A DNA stretch of 64,000 nucleotides from Arabidopsis thaliana. Taxonomy: Eukaryota; Streptophyta; Magnoliopsida; Brassicales; Brassicaceae. This document shows positions 9,152 through 21,858 of the stretch, in pieces (the stretch's first letter is position 1; the number at the start of each line of letters is the position of its first letter). A program made the position numbers and the translations under genes. The DNA is taken from NCBI RefSeq assembly GCF_000001735.4, contig NC_003075.7, positions 17,547,001-17,611,000 of the forward strand, in the 5' to 3' direction. Under the pieces are notes generated by a model that ran no database searches, had not been told where the DNA came from, and saw only the letters and a list, made by a program, of their open reading frames with translations.

Positions 9152-11833
9152 CTAGACATTCTTATTGCTTGGCTCTGATCCGAAGAACAACAACTCGGAA
9201 GCCATCTCACGTGTTCTGCACGTGACAACCAATGGTTCAGCCTTAGGCAAACTAAGTCCTGGACCTTCAGTCATATCAACCTGACCTCCTGAGCCGCTTT
9301 CCCACTCAAAGCACTGAATCATCGAACCCAATAATAACCCAACAACCCGGTTAGCCAAACTCAACCCAGGACAAGCCCGTCTTCCTAACCCAAACGGCAT
9401 CATTTTACCATTGTAATGTCCAAACTGATCACTCCCTTCAAATCTCTCCGGCTTAAATGACGTTGGATCATCCCACACGCTTGGATCTCGATGTATAGCC
9501 CACAAGTTAACCAACACGATCGTATCACGTGGAACGTTGAATCCACCGATTACACAGTCAGAAGATGGCACATGAGGAACCATAAGTGGTGCCACAGGGT
9601 AAAGTCTTAGTGTCTCCGACACAACATTTTTCAAGTAGTTCATGTTTACCAAATCTTCTTCTTTCAACAAACGACGACTACTTGATGTTTCCATTTGAGT
9701 ATCAATGTTTTGTCTCGTGGTCTCTAGTATTTGTGGATGATTCAATAAATTTGACATTGCCCATTCCACGGTTAAGGCCGATGTATCTGTGCCTCCTACT
9801 ACCATCATCTAACAAAAGAAATAAAAAATATTATGAAAGTTTTTATTTATATCAAAAATAAAACACGGTCGTCTAGTTTTTTTTAATAAACATAAAGTTT
9901 AGATATAAACCTTAAATTCCACAATATAAACATTATAAACATAAACCTAAACACTAACATTCGTAAATCATAAACCTAACCTATAAAACTTAAAATTTTG
10001 ACCCAAAGTATAAGCAAAATGGTTTATATCCTTTATTTGCTCAATCTATTTTTTATTCTTTTAATTTATCTTTCAACTATTCCATAAAAACCGAGTAATT
10101 AAAATGGGCCTTTACTGACATAAAATGGGACCAATATTAACTTTTTCTTTTTTTCGTGTTTGTCGTTGTTCAATTATTTTTAGCGGTAGTTGGAGTGGTC
10201 AAATCAAGATTGGTAGGTGGTTTAGTCGCAACATCCATCACTAAAATTTCTGCATTATCATCTCCGATATGAGATTTTATACCGGAAAATAAGATTGAAT
10301 ATGGAAAAACATACCAGTATAAGACCTTTGATGGTTTGATCACTGTAGTTATGAGGCTCTTTTTCTTGAGAATCAAGTAAATGAGCAATCATGGTGTTCT
10401 TAAACTCCAATCTGTCTTTGTTAGCTCTATGCTCATCCAAAAACCCTTGTAATAAACTATCCATCCTTTCTCCAATCCTCTTTGCTCTCTTGACCAAACC
10501 TTTGTAGTCAAACCACCGTAGAGCCGGCAAAAAATCAGCTGGATTGTCCGCCGCAGAGAGCTCTAGAATCTCCGCCACTAGTTCCCGGAACTCCAAACTT
10601 ATCCCCGCCTTTCCGCCATCATCTTCCTCGAAGAATCTCTTTCCGGTCATCATTCTCATTATCACATTTAGGGTAAGACCCGTTAGTAACTGTCGTAACT
10701 CCACCTAGATAACAAAAAATTAAAATGAAGTTCTTATTTTGTTATGATTTGATATTAACTGGTTTACGAGCCATTATCACATTTTGTTATTATGTAACCT
10801 AAGATACATTAAAAAAAAAAAAAAAAACTAAGAGACGTTTAAGGATAGATAGTACTTTCTAGTTTCTATAATTTGATATTGATAGCAACGGAAAGAAGAT
10901 GAACTGTTTGATCCACTTACTAAATCGAGCAAATTTAGTTCTATCATGTATCCATATGTAATCAACGATTTTTAACAAGGTTAAAGCTTTTAAAATAAAA
11001 AAATAAAAAATCATTGTTTATCAATTCATGGATTCTATGTAGTTATTTTTTTCTTAAAATATTATTAATTACCTGAATTTCATGTTTTCTCAAAATTTTA
11101 TTCGTAGTGTAAGCTATTTATTGTCTTAAATTTGACAATCTATAAAAAAATATAAACAAAAAATGCAACGTGAAAACATATGATTATATAACGGCAGTTG
11201 AATTTGTTTTCCAGTTAATTTTCTCATACCTATATAAGTATAAAATATCATATACATATTGTGTGGTTTAAACATTTCAATGAATTAAATATAATATAAG
11301 ATTTTAAGGTATGATGAACCTACTTTAGCCGGGCGTTCGACAGATAAATCGTGAAGCTTTTGGAGAAGCATCTTAACTTCGTCATGTCGGATTTCCGCTG
11401 AAGCGTTGAGTCGATTTGTGGAGAAGACTTCTAAAGCGGTGATACGACGGAGGTTTCGCCAGTGGTCACCGTAAGGAGCCGTAACCATGGAGGTGTAGTC
11501 ATAAGCCACATACTTGCCCATGATGAAACGAGGCCGATTTGCTAAAACGATGTCGTTTTTCGTCAAGAAGCATTCTTCGGCTGCCGTTGGAGATGAGATG
11601 ATAACGGCAAGGCGAGAGCCGAGGCGTAGAGAAAAGACGGGGCCGAGGGAGTGGGAGAGATGGCTGAGAGTCCGGTGTAGCAGTGGCTTTTTGAGGAGGT
11701 GAAGGTGTCCGATGATCGGAAAACATATATTTGGCGACGGTGGAAGGTTTTTGTTAGGTTTAGTGACTAGGAGAACAATCTTGACGATGAAAATGGCAAC
11801 AAGAGTAGTCAGAATAAGTAAAATACAATCCAT
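9152..11833 (-). CDS. CYP81H1: Cytochrome P450 CYP81H1
   Basis: Three exons, 11324-11833, 10315-10704 and 9152-9808, give 518 residues with phase-0 introns. This is a microsomal monooxygenase anchored in the ER by an N-terminal helix (about residues 2-25), followed by the proline hinge NLPPSP. Visible P450 signatures: the I-helix VGGTDTS near 304-310, ExxR as ETLR at 365-368, PERF at 420-423, and the haem loop [10 protein letters not shown] at 439-448 with ligand Cys446. The start is the Met of MDCILL; upstream in-frame Met codons lack a membrane anchor. Exon 2 starts directly with VELRQLL, without the GFV or EFV residues that open exon 2 in the neighbouring D genes. It is the first gene of the minus-strand CYP81 array. 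Its substrate is unknown. Confidence 0.92.
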
Positions 11834-12741
11834 ATATAACTCCTTTTCTCTTCTTTTTTTCTCTAACTTTGTGTATATTTTGGTTTCTCCTCCGTGCGCT
11901 ATTAAATAATATAGTATAAGATACTGATTTTTAAACACTCTTTAATTCATGCATTTACAAAGTCAAATAACAAAATAGTGCATACAATAGTGATAAAATT
12001 AGCGTACTAATTTGGAAAAACAAGCACCAATTTTCTTTTCTTTTATTTCTTTTGTTTTTGTAAAATAAGGAAAATTCCTATAAGACAAGTAAACAATGAA
12101 TTTGACAAACAAACAGAAAAATCATACTACATTGGAGTGTCGTGAACAAGTCTAATGTATAACCACTTATGTCTCTTTCATTTGATCAATCCAAAAGGTT
12201 TTGTTGAAAGTTCTCGATAAGATAAAAATTCAATCGAAATTCTTAGATTTCCATCCATTATTGTCTTTACAATAATATTGCTTGGTTGACATTTTCTACA
12301 ACTATAATCATCAAAACGTGGCAGATTCGGTACCAACACTAACATGAAATCCAAACTTTTCGTTTTTAACAACAGTCCTTTTATTAAAAAAAAAATATTA
12401 TACTTTTAGCTTATGCTGAATTACTAGTTCAGACAGTGAAGAACATATGTATACAGATTTGTTAATGGGTATTTAATTTAAAATGCAGAGAAAGACAACA
12501 TTTTGACGAGGCCCAACACATGCCCACTACATGACCAAGTCACCAAACCAATTCTAAATTTCAAGAAACCAACATTGGAGAGATGGAAACAGTGAAATTT
12601 TGGTTCTGTTGAACTTTCTATAGAAGCCGTGACATTGCTCTGCATCCAACTAATTGACCACAGAATACTTTTATTTTCCATGAACACGTGGAATGTAAGA
12701 AACTATATAGGTTTCTACACAATAGATCCTACATACGTCAA
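11834..12741. other. Intergenic between CYP81H1 and CYP81D5
   Basis: Holds the CYP81H1 promoter (AT-rich TATA-like sequence around 11905-11920, minus strand) and the CYP81D5 3' flank. Minus-strand ORFs at 12178-12372 and 12478-12687 match no family. Confidence 0.5.
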
Positions 12742-14690
12742 TTATATCGTTTTACCAACAATGGCACGTGCCTTGCACATAGCTCGCAACGGAGTAGCTT
12801 TAGGCATAGTGATCCCTTCGCCTTCAGTCATGTCCACAAGTTCTGCACCAACTCTCTCCCACTCGAAAGACTGAATCAAGCACCCAAGAGCAAGGCTCAC
12901 TAACCGCTTCCCAAGCTCAGCTCCAGGACAAGCTCGTCGTCCCATCCCAAACGGCATTAGCTTTCGAGCCTCTCCTTCTTTCTCGAACCTCTCCGGCTTG
13001 AACCTCTCTGGCTCTTCCCATAAACCTGGATCTCTATGCATCGCCCATACGTTTGTTAATAACAACGTGCGACGTGGCATATCGTAGCCCGCCACTTTAC
13101 ATTCATCCGATGAGAAATGAGGGAGTAGTAGTGGAACCGCAGGATACAAACGTAATGTTTCTGACACAATGTTTTGGAGATAATGGAGATTTACAATATC
13201 TGATTCTTCAACTAACCGGTCTGAACCGATTTTATCATCGATCTCCGCTCTCGCTTTCTCAAGTATCTCTGGATGGTTCAGCAAATTTGACATTGCCCAT
13301 TCCAACGTCACTGAAGATGTATCTGTCCCCGCAAGAACCAAAGCCTGTGTATATATATATCTCTAATAAGTAAACCCACTCCACATATAAGGAGGATAAT
13401 ATTAGTTAATAAGAACTTACCAGTATGATTCCTTTGATGATGACATCAGTATAGTACTCGGGTTCGGTTTCTTGGAAAGAAAGCAAATGATCGATCAAAG
13501 TTTGACCCTTTTCTTTCTCTGCACGTTTCTCATCAACCAGTTTTTGCAGGACTCTATCGAGTCGATTCCCCAAGATTTTGGTCTGGTTCTCAAAGTTTGT
13601 GACCCAATTTATGGACGGAAGATAATCAGCCAAATTTCCAGAACCGGCGCCGGCCATTATCTCCGCTATAAGTTCCCTCACGAGCTTGGCTTCATCATTG
13701 TCTTCTGTACCGGTACCGTAATATCGTTTTCCGGCTACCATCATGATGATGTTGTTGAATGCCAAGTTGGTTAATAACGATTTCAACTCCACTTCAACAA
13801 ATCCCTGCAGTGGGACGATTACTAGTCAAGTTTATTACATTGTGTAATTTTTAATAGATCTATATCAAAGGTGTATAGTTCAGTTCCATCTATGACGACT
13901 GAGAGCTTTTATTTTATTTTCTGTCGTGACAAATTTGATGCATACAAGTAACCTAACTGATAAATATATTATTTTCCAGCCAATAAGCGACAAATAATTA
14001 AATATGCGTGTTAATATAATAAAGAAGGGCGGCTTGAAAGTGGAAAATCCTACTCACATGGACAAATTCAACCGCAATAGTCGATAAATAAAAATTTTGA
14101 TTTTTGATATTTTGTTTTTTGGTAAATTTTAGTAATGCCAAAGTAAATAAAAGATAAATAATGAGTTAAATAAGAAGGTGGTTACGTACGTGCAAGGAGT
14201 CTCTAGAGAGATGTGTTATGAGCCGTCGGATCTCGTCTTTACGGATAGAAGAAAAGGTACTGATTCTATGAGAAGAAAATATCTCGACGGCGGCGATGCG
14301 GCGGAGATTCCTCCAGTGGTCGCCGTAAGATGCTGCAATCATATTGGTAAAGTTATAGCCGACGTGTTTGGCCATGATGATATCAGGACGGTTCGCAAGA
14401 ACGACGTCGTTTTTGGTGAAACATTCTTCGGCTATGGAGTGTGAGGAGATGACGTAAACGAGGCGGTTTCCCAGGCGGAGGTGGAAGATTGGAGCATTTC
14501 CAAGGGACTTAGAGATGGAGTGGAATGTTCGGTGGACCGGTTGCTTGAGGAGGTGGAGGTGGCCGATAACCGGTAAAGGGTAAGCCGGAGAAGGAGGAAG
14601 ATTAGGTTTCCGGTTAGATTTTGTGAGCAAGAGTTTGATGGAGATAGTGAGAAAGAGAAAGGAGAGGAGTAGGATTTGGGTGAGGTCCAT
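12742..14690 (-). CDS. CYP81D5: Cytochrome P450 CYP81D5
   Basis: Exons 14190-14690, 13421-13804 and 12742-13344 encode 495 residues; both introns are phase 0 (after DSLH and after IKGIIL). It has an N-terminal ER anchor ([19 protein letters not shown]) and an LPPSP hinge. The helix-C motif is WRNLRR, the I-helix is [13 protein letters not shown] near residue 300, ExxR is ETLR at 357-360, and the haem loop is [10 protein letters not shown] with Cys434. All essential P450 residues are present. CYP81D enzymes are ER monooxygenases linked to stress and xenobiotic responses; the natural substrate of this one is not established. It sits between CYP81H1 and CYP81D4 in head-to-tail order. Confidence 0.92.
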
Positions 14691-15354
14691 TTTCTTGTTG
14701 ATTGCTTCTTTTGTTTTTGGGTTTTTCTTTCTTTTTGTGTAAAGTTGTGTCGTGTGTGGGATCGAGATGGACCAGATGGGTACTTTGTGGCCTTTAAAAC
14801 ACGAAAATTAATTGACTGAAAACTAAAGAGACTTGAATTTTTGGAAATGGTTGGATAGAGATTTTGATCTGCTTTTTGAAAGAGAAGGTAATAACTAATT
14901 TTCAATGAGAAAGTTAGGTAAATTTCCTTTTTTAGTATAGTAAATATACTAAATAGGATGTAGAAGGTAAATTTCCTTTTTTAATCTACCCTTTACATAT
15001 CTACCTTCTACATAGGACAACCGAAATATCTAAAAGACAGTACTTGCCGACTTAAAAAATCTATTAAAAAGACAATTTATGTCCCTGTTATTACGTAGCT
15101 TAATTGGGGGCGATGAATAGAAAATATAGAATCACAAGACTCAATGCATTTATTATCGAATCTGTAGTGACTTTATGTGATGTGAATTTTATACTATATG
15201 ATAGTTCTTTTTTTACGATTCTTCACGTTTTACTGGAGAATACGGGTCAAGTATAAAATACGGGTCAACGACTCAACGTGACCTATTGATTTTACAACTT
15301 CATTAAAAACACTATATTTAACCTAACTATAATGCAATCACATTAAAAAATATA
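14691..15354. promoter_or_regulatory. CYP81D5 promoter region with short repeats
   Basis: The promoter of CYP81D5 reads to the left from here. It contains an exact 18-nt direct repeat (14917-14934 and 14966-14983) and 12-nt inverted arms (14958-14969 and 15002-15013). A single TTGAC core lies at about 14807-14811. No coding capacity was found apart from the adjoining relic at 15355. Confidence 0.5.
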
Positions 15355-15423
15355 TCAATCAATAAAACATTGGACCAACAACGCAAGAGCCAGCCCACTA
15401 ACCCGGTGAGCAAGCCCAGCTTC
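15355..15423 (-). pseudogene. Relic of CYP81D exon 3 (P450 scrap)
   Basis: Read on the minus strand from 15423 the frame gives EAGLAHRVSGLALALLVQCF, then ID and a stop. Intact neighbours have [20 protein letters not shown] or similar straight after the haem-binding Cys-Pro-Gly. The match covers only about 20 residues. The haem loop before it and the E-W-E-R region after it are gone. It lies about 120 bp downstream of the CYP81D4 stop codon in the same orientation, so it is probably the remnant of a tandem copy lost between D4 and D5. Confidence 0.65.
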
Positions 15424-15546
15424 ATTGACCCGATGATATTAAGCAAGATTCAAAGATACAACAAAAGATTGAAGGACGAATTGAAGACCAAAACACATAA
15501 TTAAAAACATGTCATTAAATAGAATACATTTTTCAACGTAAAACAT

Positions 15547-17569
15547 TTATATCAGTTTATCAACAATAGAACGTGCTTTGCACATGGCTCTTAATGGTAT
15601 AGCTTTGGGCAATGTGGCTCCTTTGTCTTCGGTCATGTCCACAAAATCCTCACCAACTCTTTCCCACTCAAAACATTGAACCAAACTTCCAAGAGCCTGG
15701 TTTATTAGCCGATGAGCTAGCCCGGCTCCAGGACAAGCTCTTCGTCCCATCCCAAATGAGATTAGCTTCTCAGCCTCTCCTTCTTTTTCAAATCTTTCTG
15801 GTTTGAATATCTCAGGATCTTCCCATACCTCTGGATCTCTATGCATGGCCCATGCGTTGGTCAATACCATTGTTCCACTTGGTATATCGTAGCCTCCAAC
15901 TTTACAATCTTCTGATGACAAATGAGGTAGTAGTAGTGGGACTGCCGGGTACATACGTAGTGTTTCCAATACAATGCTTTGGAGATAAGAGAGATTTACA
16001 ATGTCCGATTCGTCTACTAATCGGTCTAAACCGACTTTTTCATCGATTTCCATTCTCGCTTTCTTAAGTATTTCTGGATGGTTCAACAGATTTGACATTG
16101 CCCATTCTAGTGTTACTGATGACGTATCTGTCCCTGCAATTATCAGGGTCTAAACAAAATTTCAATCATTAAACTCTCTCTATATATATATAAAAACTTT
16201 CTTATTGATTGATACTTACAAGTATGATTCCTTTGATGATGACATCCGTATAGTAATCAGGTTGAATGTCTTGGAGAGCAAGCAAGTGATCGATCATAGT
16301 TTCACCTTTTTCCTTCTCCGCACGTTTTTCGTCGACTAATTTCTGCAAAAACGTATCAAACCTATTTCCCAAATTCTTGATTCGTTTTTCATAACTCGAG
16401 ACCCAACGTAAAATGGAAAGATAATCAATGGGGTTTCCTGCACCGGCGCTGGTCACCGCCTCCGACACAAGGTTCTTCACGAGTTTAGCGTCATCGTTGT
16501 CCTCACCGAAATATCTCTTCCCGGCCAACATTCTGATGGTGGTGTTGGATGCCAAATTGGTTAACAATGTTTTCATCTCTACCTCCACAAATCCCTGAGA
16601 GTACGAATACAATATTAGTAAACAGATAAGAGTTTTGGTAAGTATGTAAAAATTTGTGCATTTCCATATTCGCCACCTTAACATATTAGAACAATGTGTT
16701 TATTTTGAACCAAATAATTATTCAACCAACTTAAGACAATTAAAACCTACACTGCATCTTTTTCTATAAATTTAAAATTAAGCTTTTCTGTACATTTGTA
16801 ATTTGTGAATAAACTATGTAATATTTATGAATATAGTGATCAGACTTTCGTGAATAAATAGCTAGTATCGTAATATACACGCAATGCTTCAAAAAAATAA
16901 ACTAGTCACATGGACAATTTATCACCACAATAAATATAAAAGTATGTACTATATGAAAGTAGTCGTCACGAGTAATGAATAAATAATAAATTTGTTAGTT
17001 GACAAACCAAAGATAAAGTAATGAATACAGAACAAATAATAAATAAAAAGAATTGAAGGAGATCATACGTGTAAGGAATCACGAGAGAGATGTGAAATGA
17101 GCCGTCGGATCTCGTCCTTACGAATATACAGAAACGAATTGAGTCTATGAGTGGAGAATATCTCGACGGCGGCTATGCGGCGGAGGTTCCTCCAATGATC
17201 GCCGTAAGATGCCGAGAGTAAGTAGGTGGCGTTGTAGCCGAGGTGCTTACTTATGGTGAACTTGGGGCGGTTCGCGAGAACGACATCGTTCTTTGTGAAA
17301 CATTCTTCAGCGATGGAACGTGAAGAGATGACATAAACGAGGCGATTTCCGAGTCGGAGATGGAAGACCGGAGCATTTCCGATGGATTTGGAAAGGGAAA
17401 GGAAGGTACGGTGAAGCGGTGGCTTGAGGAGATGGAGGTGTCCGATCACCGGCAAGGAGATCGCCGGCGACGGAGGAAGGTTTAGTTTCCGTTTGGATCT
17501 TGTGAGCAAGAATATGGCTAAGGTAAAAAGAGAGAGAAATGAGAGGATCAAGATTTGGTTCAAATCCAT
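15547..17569 (-). CDS. CYP81D4: Cytochrome P450 CYP81D4
   Basis: Exons 17069-17569, 16220-16594 and 15547-16149 encode 492 residues with phase-0 introns at the same places as in CYP81D5. It has an N-terminal anchor ([20 protein letters not shown]), LPPSP hinge, WRNLRR and the I-helix [14 protein letters not shown] near residues 295-308. ExxR is ETLR at 354-357, and the haem loop [10 protein letters not shown] carries Cys431. The start is the Met of MDLNQ at 17569, the 30th codon of a longer open frame; the upstream extension is Lys/Arg-rich and not membrane-like. The gene closely resembles CYP81D5, pointing to recent tandem duplication. Its substrate is unknown. Confidence 0.91.
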
Positions 17570-17952
17570 TTTGTTTGTTTGTGGGGCTCTCTCTCTTTCT
17601 TTCTTTTCGTCTCTCTTTTTTTTACTATTGTTTTGGAGATATATACATGTGGTCAAGGAAATATATTATTTTTAAAAATTATGCTCTATAAAAGATAATG
17701 TACTATTGTCACAAGTTCAAATTCGAACGTTGGACTCTAATTAAGAAAAACCTTTTAAAAAAGCAGACGAAATTATAATTCTAGATTTCTTCTCAAGATT
17801 TTCTTTCTTAAAAGTAAAATATAAGTGTATTAATATATTATTTGGATGTATCACCTCGAAATTATTTCCTCTTTTTACATAATAACAAAAGTAGTACAAA
17901 AGTAACCGTTACTCAAAAAACACAAATTAGCATTTAGTACAAAAGTCTAAGC
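17570..17952. other. Intergenic between CYP81D4 and CYP81D3
   Basis: CYP81D4 promoter and CYP81D3 3' flank; AT-rich, with a CT-rich leader just upstream of the CYP81D4 start (about 17586-17620). No other feature seen. Confidence 0.5.
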
Positions 17953-19706
17953 TCAAGCGGACTCGTTGAGGATCTTACCAACAACGGGGCGTGCTTTGCA
18001 CATGGCTACCAACGGTATAGCTTTGGGCATTATGACTCCTCCTCCACCTTCAGTCATATCCACCTCTTCTTCTCCTATCCTCTCCCACTCAAAACATTGA
18101 ATCAAAGACCCGATAGTCAAGCTCGCTAGCCGTTGAGCCAGACCGGACCCAGGACACGCCCTTCTTCCTAGCCCAAACCCCAATAGCTTCTGAGCCTCCC
18201 CTTCTTTCTCGAACCTCTCTGGTTTGAAGCTCGTTGGATCATCCCATATCTTAGGATCCCTATGTATTGCCCATGCATTAGTCAATAGCATCGTTCCACG
18301 TGGCATATGGTAACCCCCTACTTTACAGTCTTCTGATGCTACGTGAGGAACCAACAAGGGACTCGCAGGGTATAAGCGCAACGACTCGGACACAATGTTT
18401 TGAAGATAAGGAAGATGTGAGAGGTCTGATTCCTCTACAAGCCTGTTGAGGCCAACCTTATTATCGATTTCATCTCTCGCCTTGCTTAGTATCTGTGGAT
18501 GGTTCAACAAAGCTGACAATGTCCATTCCAATGTTACTGCGGATGTATCAGTCCCCGCTAGTATAAGAGACTTCAACACAATGGACGCATACACAAAAAA
18601 ACAAACATAACTAATTAATCCCATACCAAATGTGACAATAGACTAATGAACTTAAAATGTTACTCACGAGCATGATTCCTTTGATAATGTTGTCCGTGTA
18701 GTACTCGGGTTGGGTTTCTTGCAGACAAAGCAAGTGATCAACCATTGTGTTCTGCCTTTTCTCCTTCCCTTCTCGTCTTTCATCGACCAATCCCTGCAAG
18801 AACTCATCAAGCCTACTAGCGATCTTCTTTATCCGTTTCTCGGAACCTGTGATCCAAGTCAGGATCGGTAAATAATCAGCAGTGTTTCCAGCACCAAAAC
18901 AACCCATTCCCTCTGCTATAAGCTCCCGCACGCGTTTAGCCTCCGGGTCATCCTCTGCACCATCTCCGTAGTAACATTTTCCAGCCAACATTCTTATAAT
19001 GTTGTTGAATGTTAAGTTAGAAAACATTGATTTCATCTCAACCTTTGTAAATTCCTGCAAAATTTATTGTATATCATATGTTAAATATTTGCTACAATTC
19101 ACTGAAATTCACCTATAAGCAGAGATTGACTAGGGACTAAGGATTCTGATTATAATAAATTTTGCTAATTAGCATAAAATTGGAACAAAGAACAAAGAAC
19201 AAACTTACGAGTGAAGAGTTCCGTGAGAGACAAGCTATAAGCCGGTGGATCTCGTCTCGGCGGATAGATGAAAAGCTATTGAGACGGTGAGCCGAGAATA
19301 TCTCAACAGCGCCAATACGGCGGAGATTTCTCCAATGGTCGCCGTACGAAGCTGTAACAACCGTTGTGCAGCCATATGAGATGTGTTTTGAAGCAAGGGA
19401 GTTGAAGCGGTTCGCGAGTACGACGTCGTTCTTTGTGAAGCATTCCTCGGCGAGTGAGTGTGAAGAGACAACGAAAACGAGTCGGTTGCCGAGACGGAGG
19501 GAGATTATCGGAGCATCGCCTAGGGACTCAGAGACGGATAGAAAAACTCGGTGGAGTGGCGGCTTGAGAAGGCGGAGGTGACCGATCACCGGTAACGCCC
19601 ACGACGGACTCGGAGGAAGGTTAGGTCTTCGCTTGATTCTTCCGATGATAAACGTGAGAGAAAGAGATATGAAAAGGAATGTGAAAATTAGGGTTTGACC
19701 TTCCAT
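17953..19706 (-). CDS. CYP81D3: Cytochrome P450 CYP81D3
   Basis: Exons 19209-19706, 18668-19054 and 17953-18570 encode 500 residues; both introns are phase 0. It has an anchor helix ([17 protein letters not shown]), LPPSP hinge, WRNLRR and the I-helix [13 protein letters not shown] near residues 299-311. ExxR is present as ESLR at 357-360, where most neighbours have ETLR, and the haem loop [10 protein letters not shown] holds Cys434. The start is MEGQTL at 19706; the seven residues before it in the open frame are Lys-rich. Exon 3 opens with SLILAG, while D8 has ALILAG and D2 has SLIAGG. This ER monooxygenase is part of the array; its function is unsettled. Confidence 0.91.
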
Positions 19707-20123
19707 ATTTGACTTCTTCTTCCTCAAGGATCTTCAGGGGTTGTAACAGAGGATGATGTGGTGCAAAATCTGCTTGAACTACTCCATAGACGTTGACTTC
19801 GAAAACAGAATCTTATTTCGGCCAAATCACATGTGCCCATTAGTCGTTTAGATACCTAATCATTATTATTTATTTATTTTAGCTAATTATATGACATTTA
19901 GCATAGCAATGCCACACCTAGATTTTTTTATTTTTTTTTCACACCTAGAATTTTGTTTGATTGATAACACTGAACATTCATATTTGTAAGACTGTAACAT
20001 AATTAACAATGGGTTATTGGAAATTAGAATATGATTTTTGTCTCTGATTTTTATTATGCTAATACGTTTCATTTAATTCGTTACCGTTGCTAAGCAACGT
20101 ATTAGCATTTTACATACAAAAAC
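19707..20123. other. Intergenic between CYP81D3 and CYP81D2
   Basis: CYP81D3 promoter with one TTGAC core near 19794, and the CYP81D2 3' flank. Otherwise AT-rich and featureless. Confidence 0.5.
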
Positions 20124-21858
20124 TCAAGAGGAGTCGGGTAAGATTTTACCAACAAAGTCACGTGCTCTGCACATAGCTTCCAACGGTCTAGCTTTCGGCA
20201 TTGTGAGTCCTGGACCTTCAGTCATATCGACCTCTTCTTCTCCAATCCTCTCCCATTCAAAACATTGAATCAAAGACCCGAGACTCAAGGTCACTAGCCG
20301 CTGAGCCAAACCGGATCCAGGACATGCCCTTCTTCCTAGCCCGAACGGCATTAGCTTCTTAGCCTCTCCTTCTTTCTCGAACCTCTCTGGCTTGAAGCTC
20401 GTTGGATCATCCCATAGCAGGGGATCCCTGTGTATAGCCCATGCATTAGTCAATAGCATCGTCCCACGCGGCATATCGTATCCCCCAACTTTACAATCTT
20501 TCGAGGCTACGTGAGGAAGCAGCATAGGGGCTGCAGGGTACAGACGTAACGTTTCAGATACAATGTTCTGTAGATAAGGAAGATTTGGGATGTCTGATTC
20601 CTCCAAAAGCCTGTCTACACCGATCATTCTGTCGATCTCGTCTCTGGCCTTGTTCAGCACCTCAGGATTGTTCAACAAGCTTGACAATGCCCATTCCAAT
20701 GTTACCGCTGTTGTATCAGTCCCCCCTGCTATAAGAGACTGCCCATTGCACATATACAAGAAAAATAACATAAGCTAGTTCCTTCACAATTCATACCAAA
20801 TGTGACCATGACTACTTAAAAAAGCTATTCTCTGTTACTTACAAGCATGGTTCCTTTGATGATGCGGTCCATGTAGTACTCTGGTTGGGTTTCTTGCAGA
20901 CAAAGCAAGTGATCAACCATCGTGTTCTCCTTCTTCTCCTTTCCTTCTCGTTTCTCATCGACCAATCCTTGCAAGAACTCATCAAGCCTACCAGCGAGCT
21001 TCTTTATCCGTGTCTCGGAATATGTGATCCAAGTCAGGATCGGTATATAATCAGCAGCGTTTCCAGGACCAGAAGAACTCATAGCCTCTGCGATAAGCGT
21101 CCGCACGCGTTTGGCCTCCGGGTCATCTTCTTTACCGTCTCCATAGTAACACTTTCCGGCTAGCATTCTAATGATGTTGTTGAATGTTAAGTCAGAAAAC
21201 ATTGATTTCATCTCAACCTTAGTAAACCCCTGCAAAAATAACACACCTCCATAAAACTTTAATAGCACAAAAATTTACAAAAAAACTTTGCTAATAGCAT
21301 AAAAGAAATTATAAATTAGTATTCAAGGTCTAATCCTTTTGGAACAAAGACTTCACTTACGTAAGAAGAGTTCCGTAAGAGACGGCCTATAAGCCTCCTG
21401 ATCTCATCGCGGCGAATAGAGGAAAAGCTATTGAGTCTATGAGCCGAGAAAATCTCTAAGGCGCCGATGCGGCGGAGATTTCTCCAGTGTTCGCTGTACG
21501 AAGCAGAGACCACGGTGGAGTTGCCGTATGAGATGTGTTTTGTAGAAATGGTGGTTTGTCGGTTCGCGAGTATGACGTCGTTCTTCGTGAAGCATTCCTC
21601 GGCGATTGAGTGTGAAGAGACAACGAATAGGAGTCGGTTGCCGAGACGGAGGGAGATGATCGGAGCGTCGCCTAAAGATTGAGAGACGGAGAGGAAAACA
21701 CGGTGGAGTGGTGGCTTGAGAAGACGGAGGTGACCGATCACTGGTAACGCCCATGCAGGACTCGGAGGAAGGTTGAGCTTTCGCTTGATTCTTCCGATGA
21801 GGAATATGAGAGAGAGAACTATGAAACAGAACGTGAAGATAAGCATTAGAGCTTCCAT
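20124..21858 (-). CDS. CYP81D2: Cytochrome P450 CYP81D2
   Basis: Exons 21361-21858, 20843-21229 and 20124-20738 encode 499 residues with two phase-0 introns. It has an anchor helix ([17 protein letters not shown]), LPPSP hinge and helix-C WRNLRR. The I-helix reads [14 protein letters not shown], with Gly-Gly and Thr-Thr where the other D genes have AGTDTS. ExxR is ETLR at 357-360 and the haem loop [10 protein letters not shown] has Cys434. The start is MEALM at 21858; an in-frame Met three codons upstream is the only alternative. It is most similar to CYP81D3 and D8 in exons 1 and 2. The catalytic residues are complete, so it is probably functional. Confidence 0.91.

Noticed and set aside
17586-17675. 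29-residue upstream extension of CYP81D4
   Set aside because: Lys/Arg-rich and would displace the ER anchor from the N-terminus.
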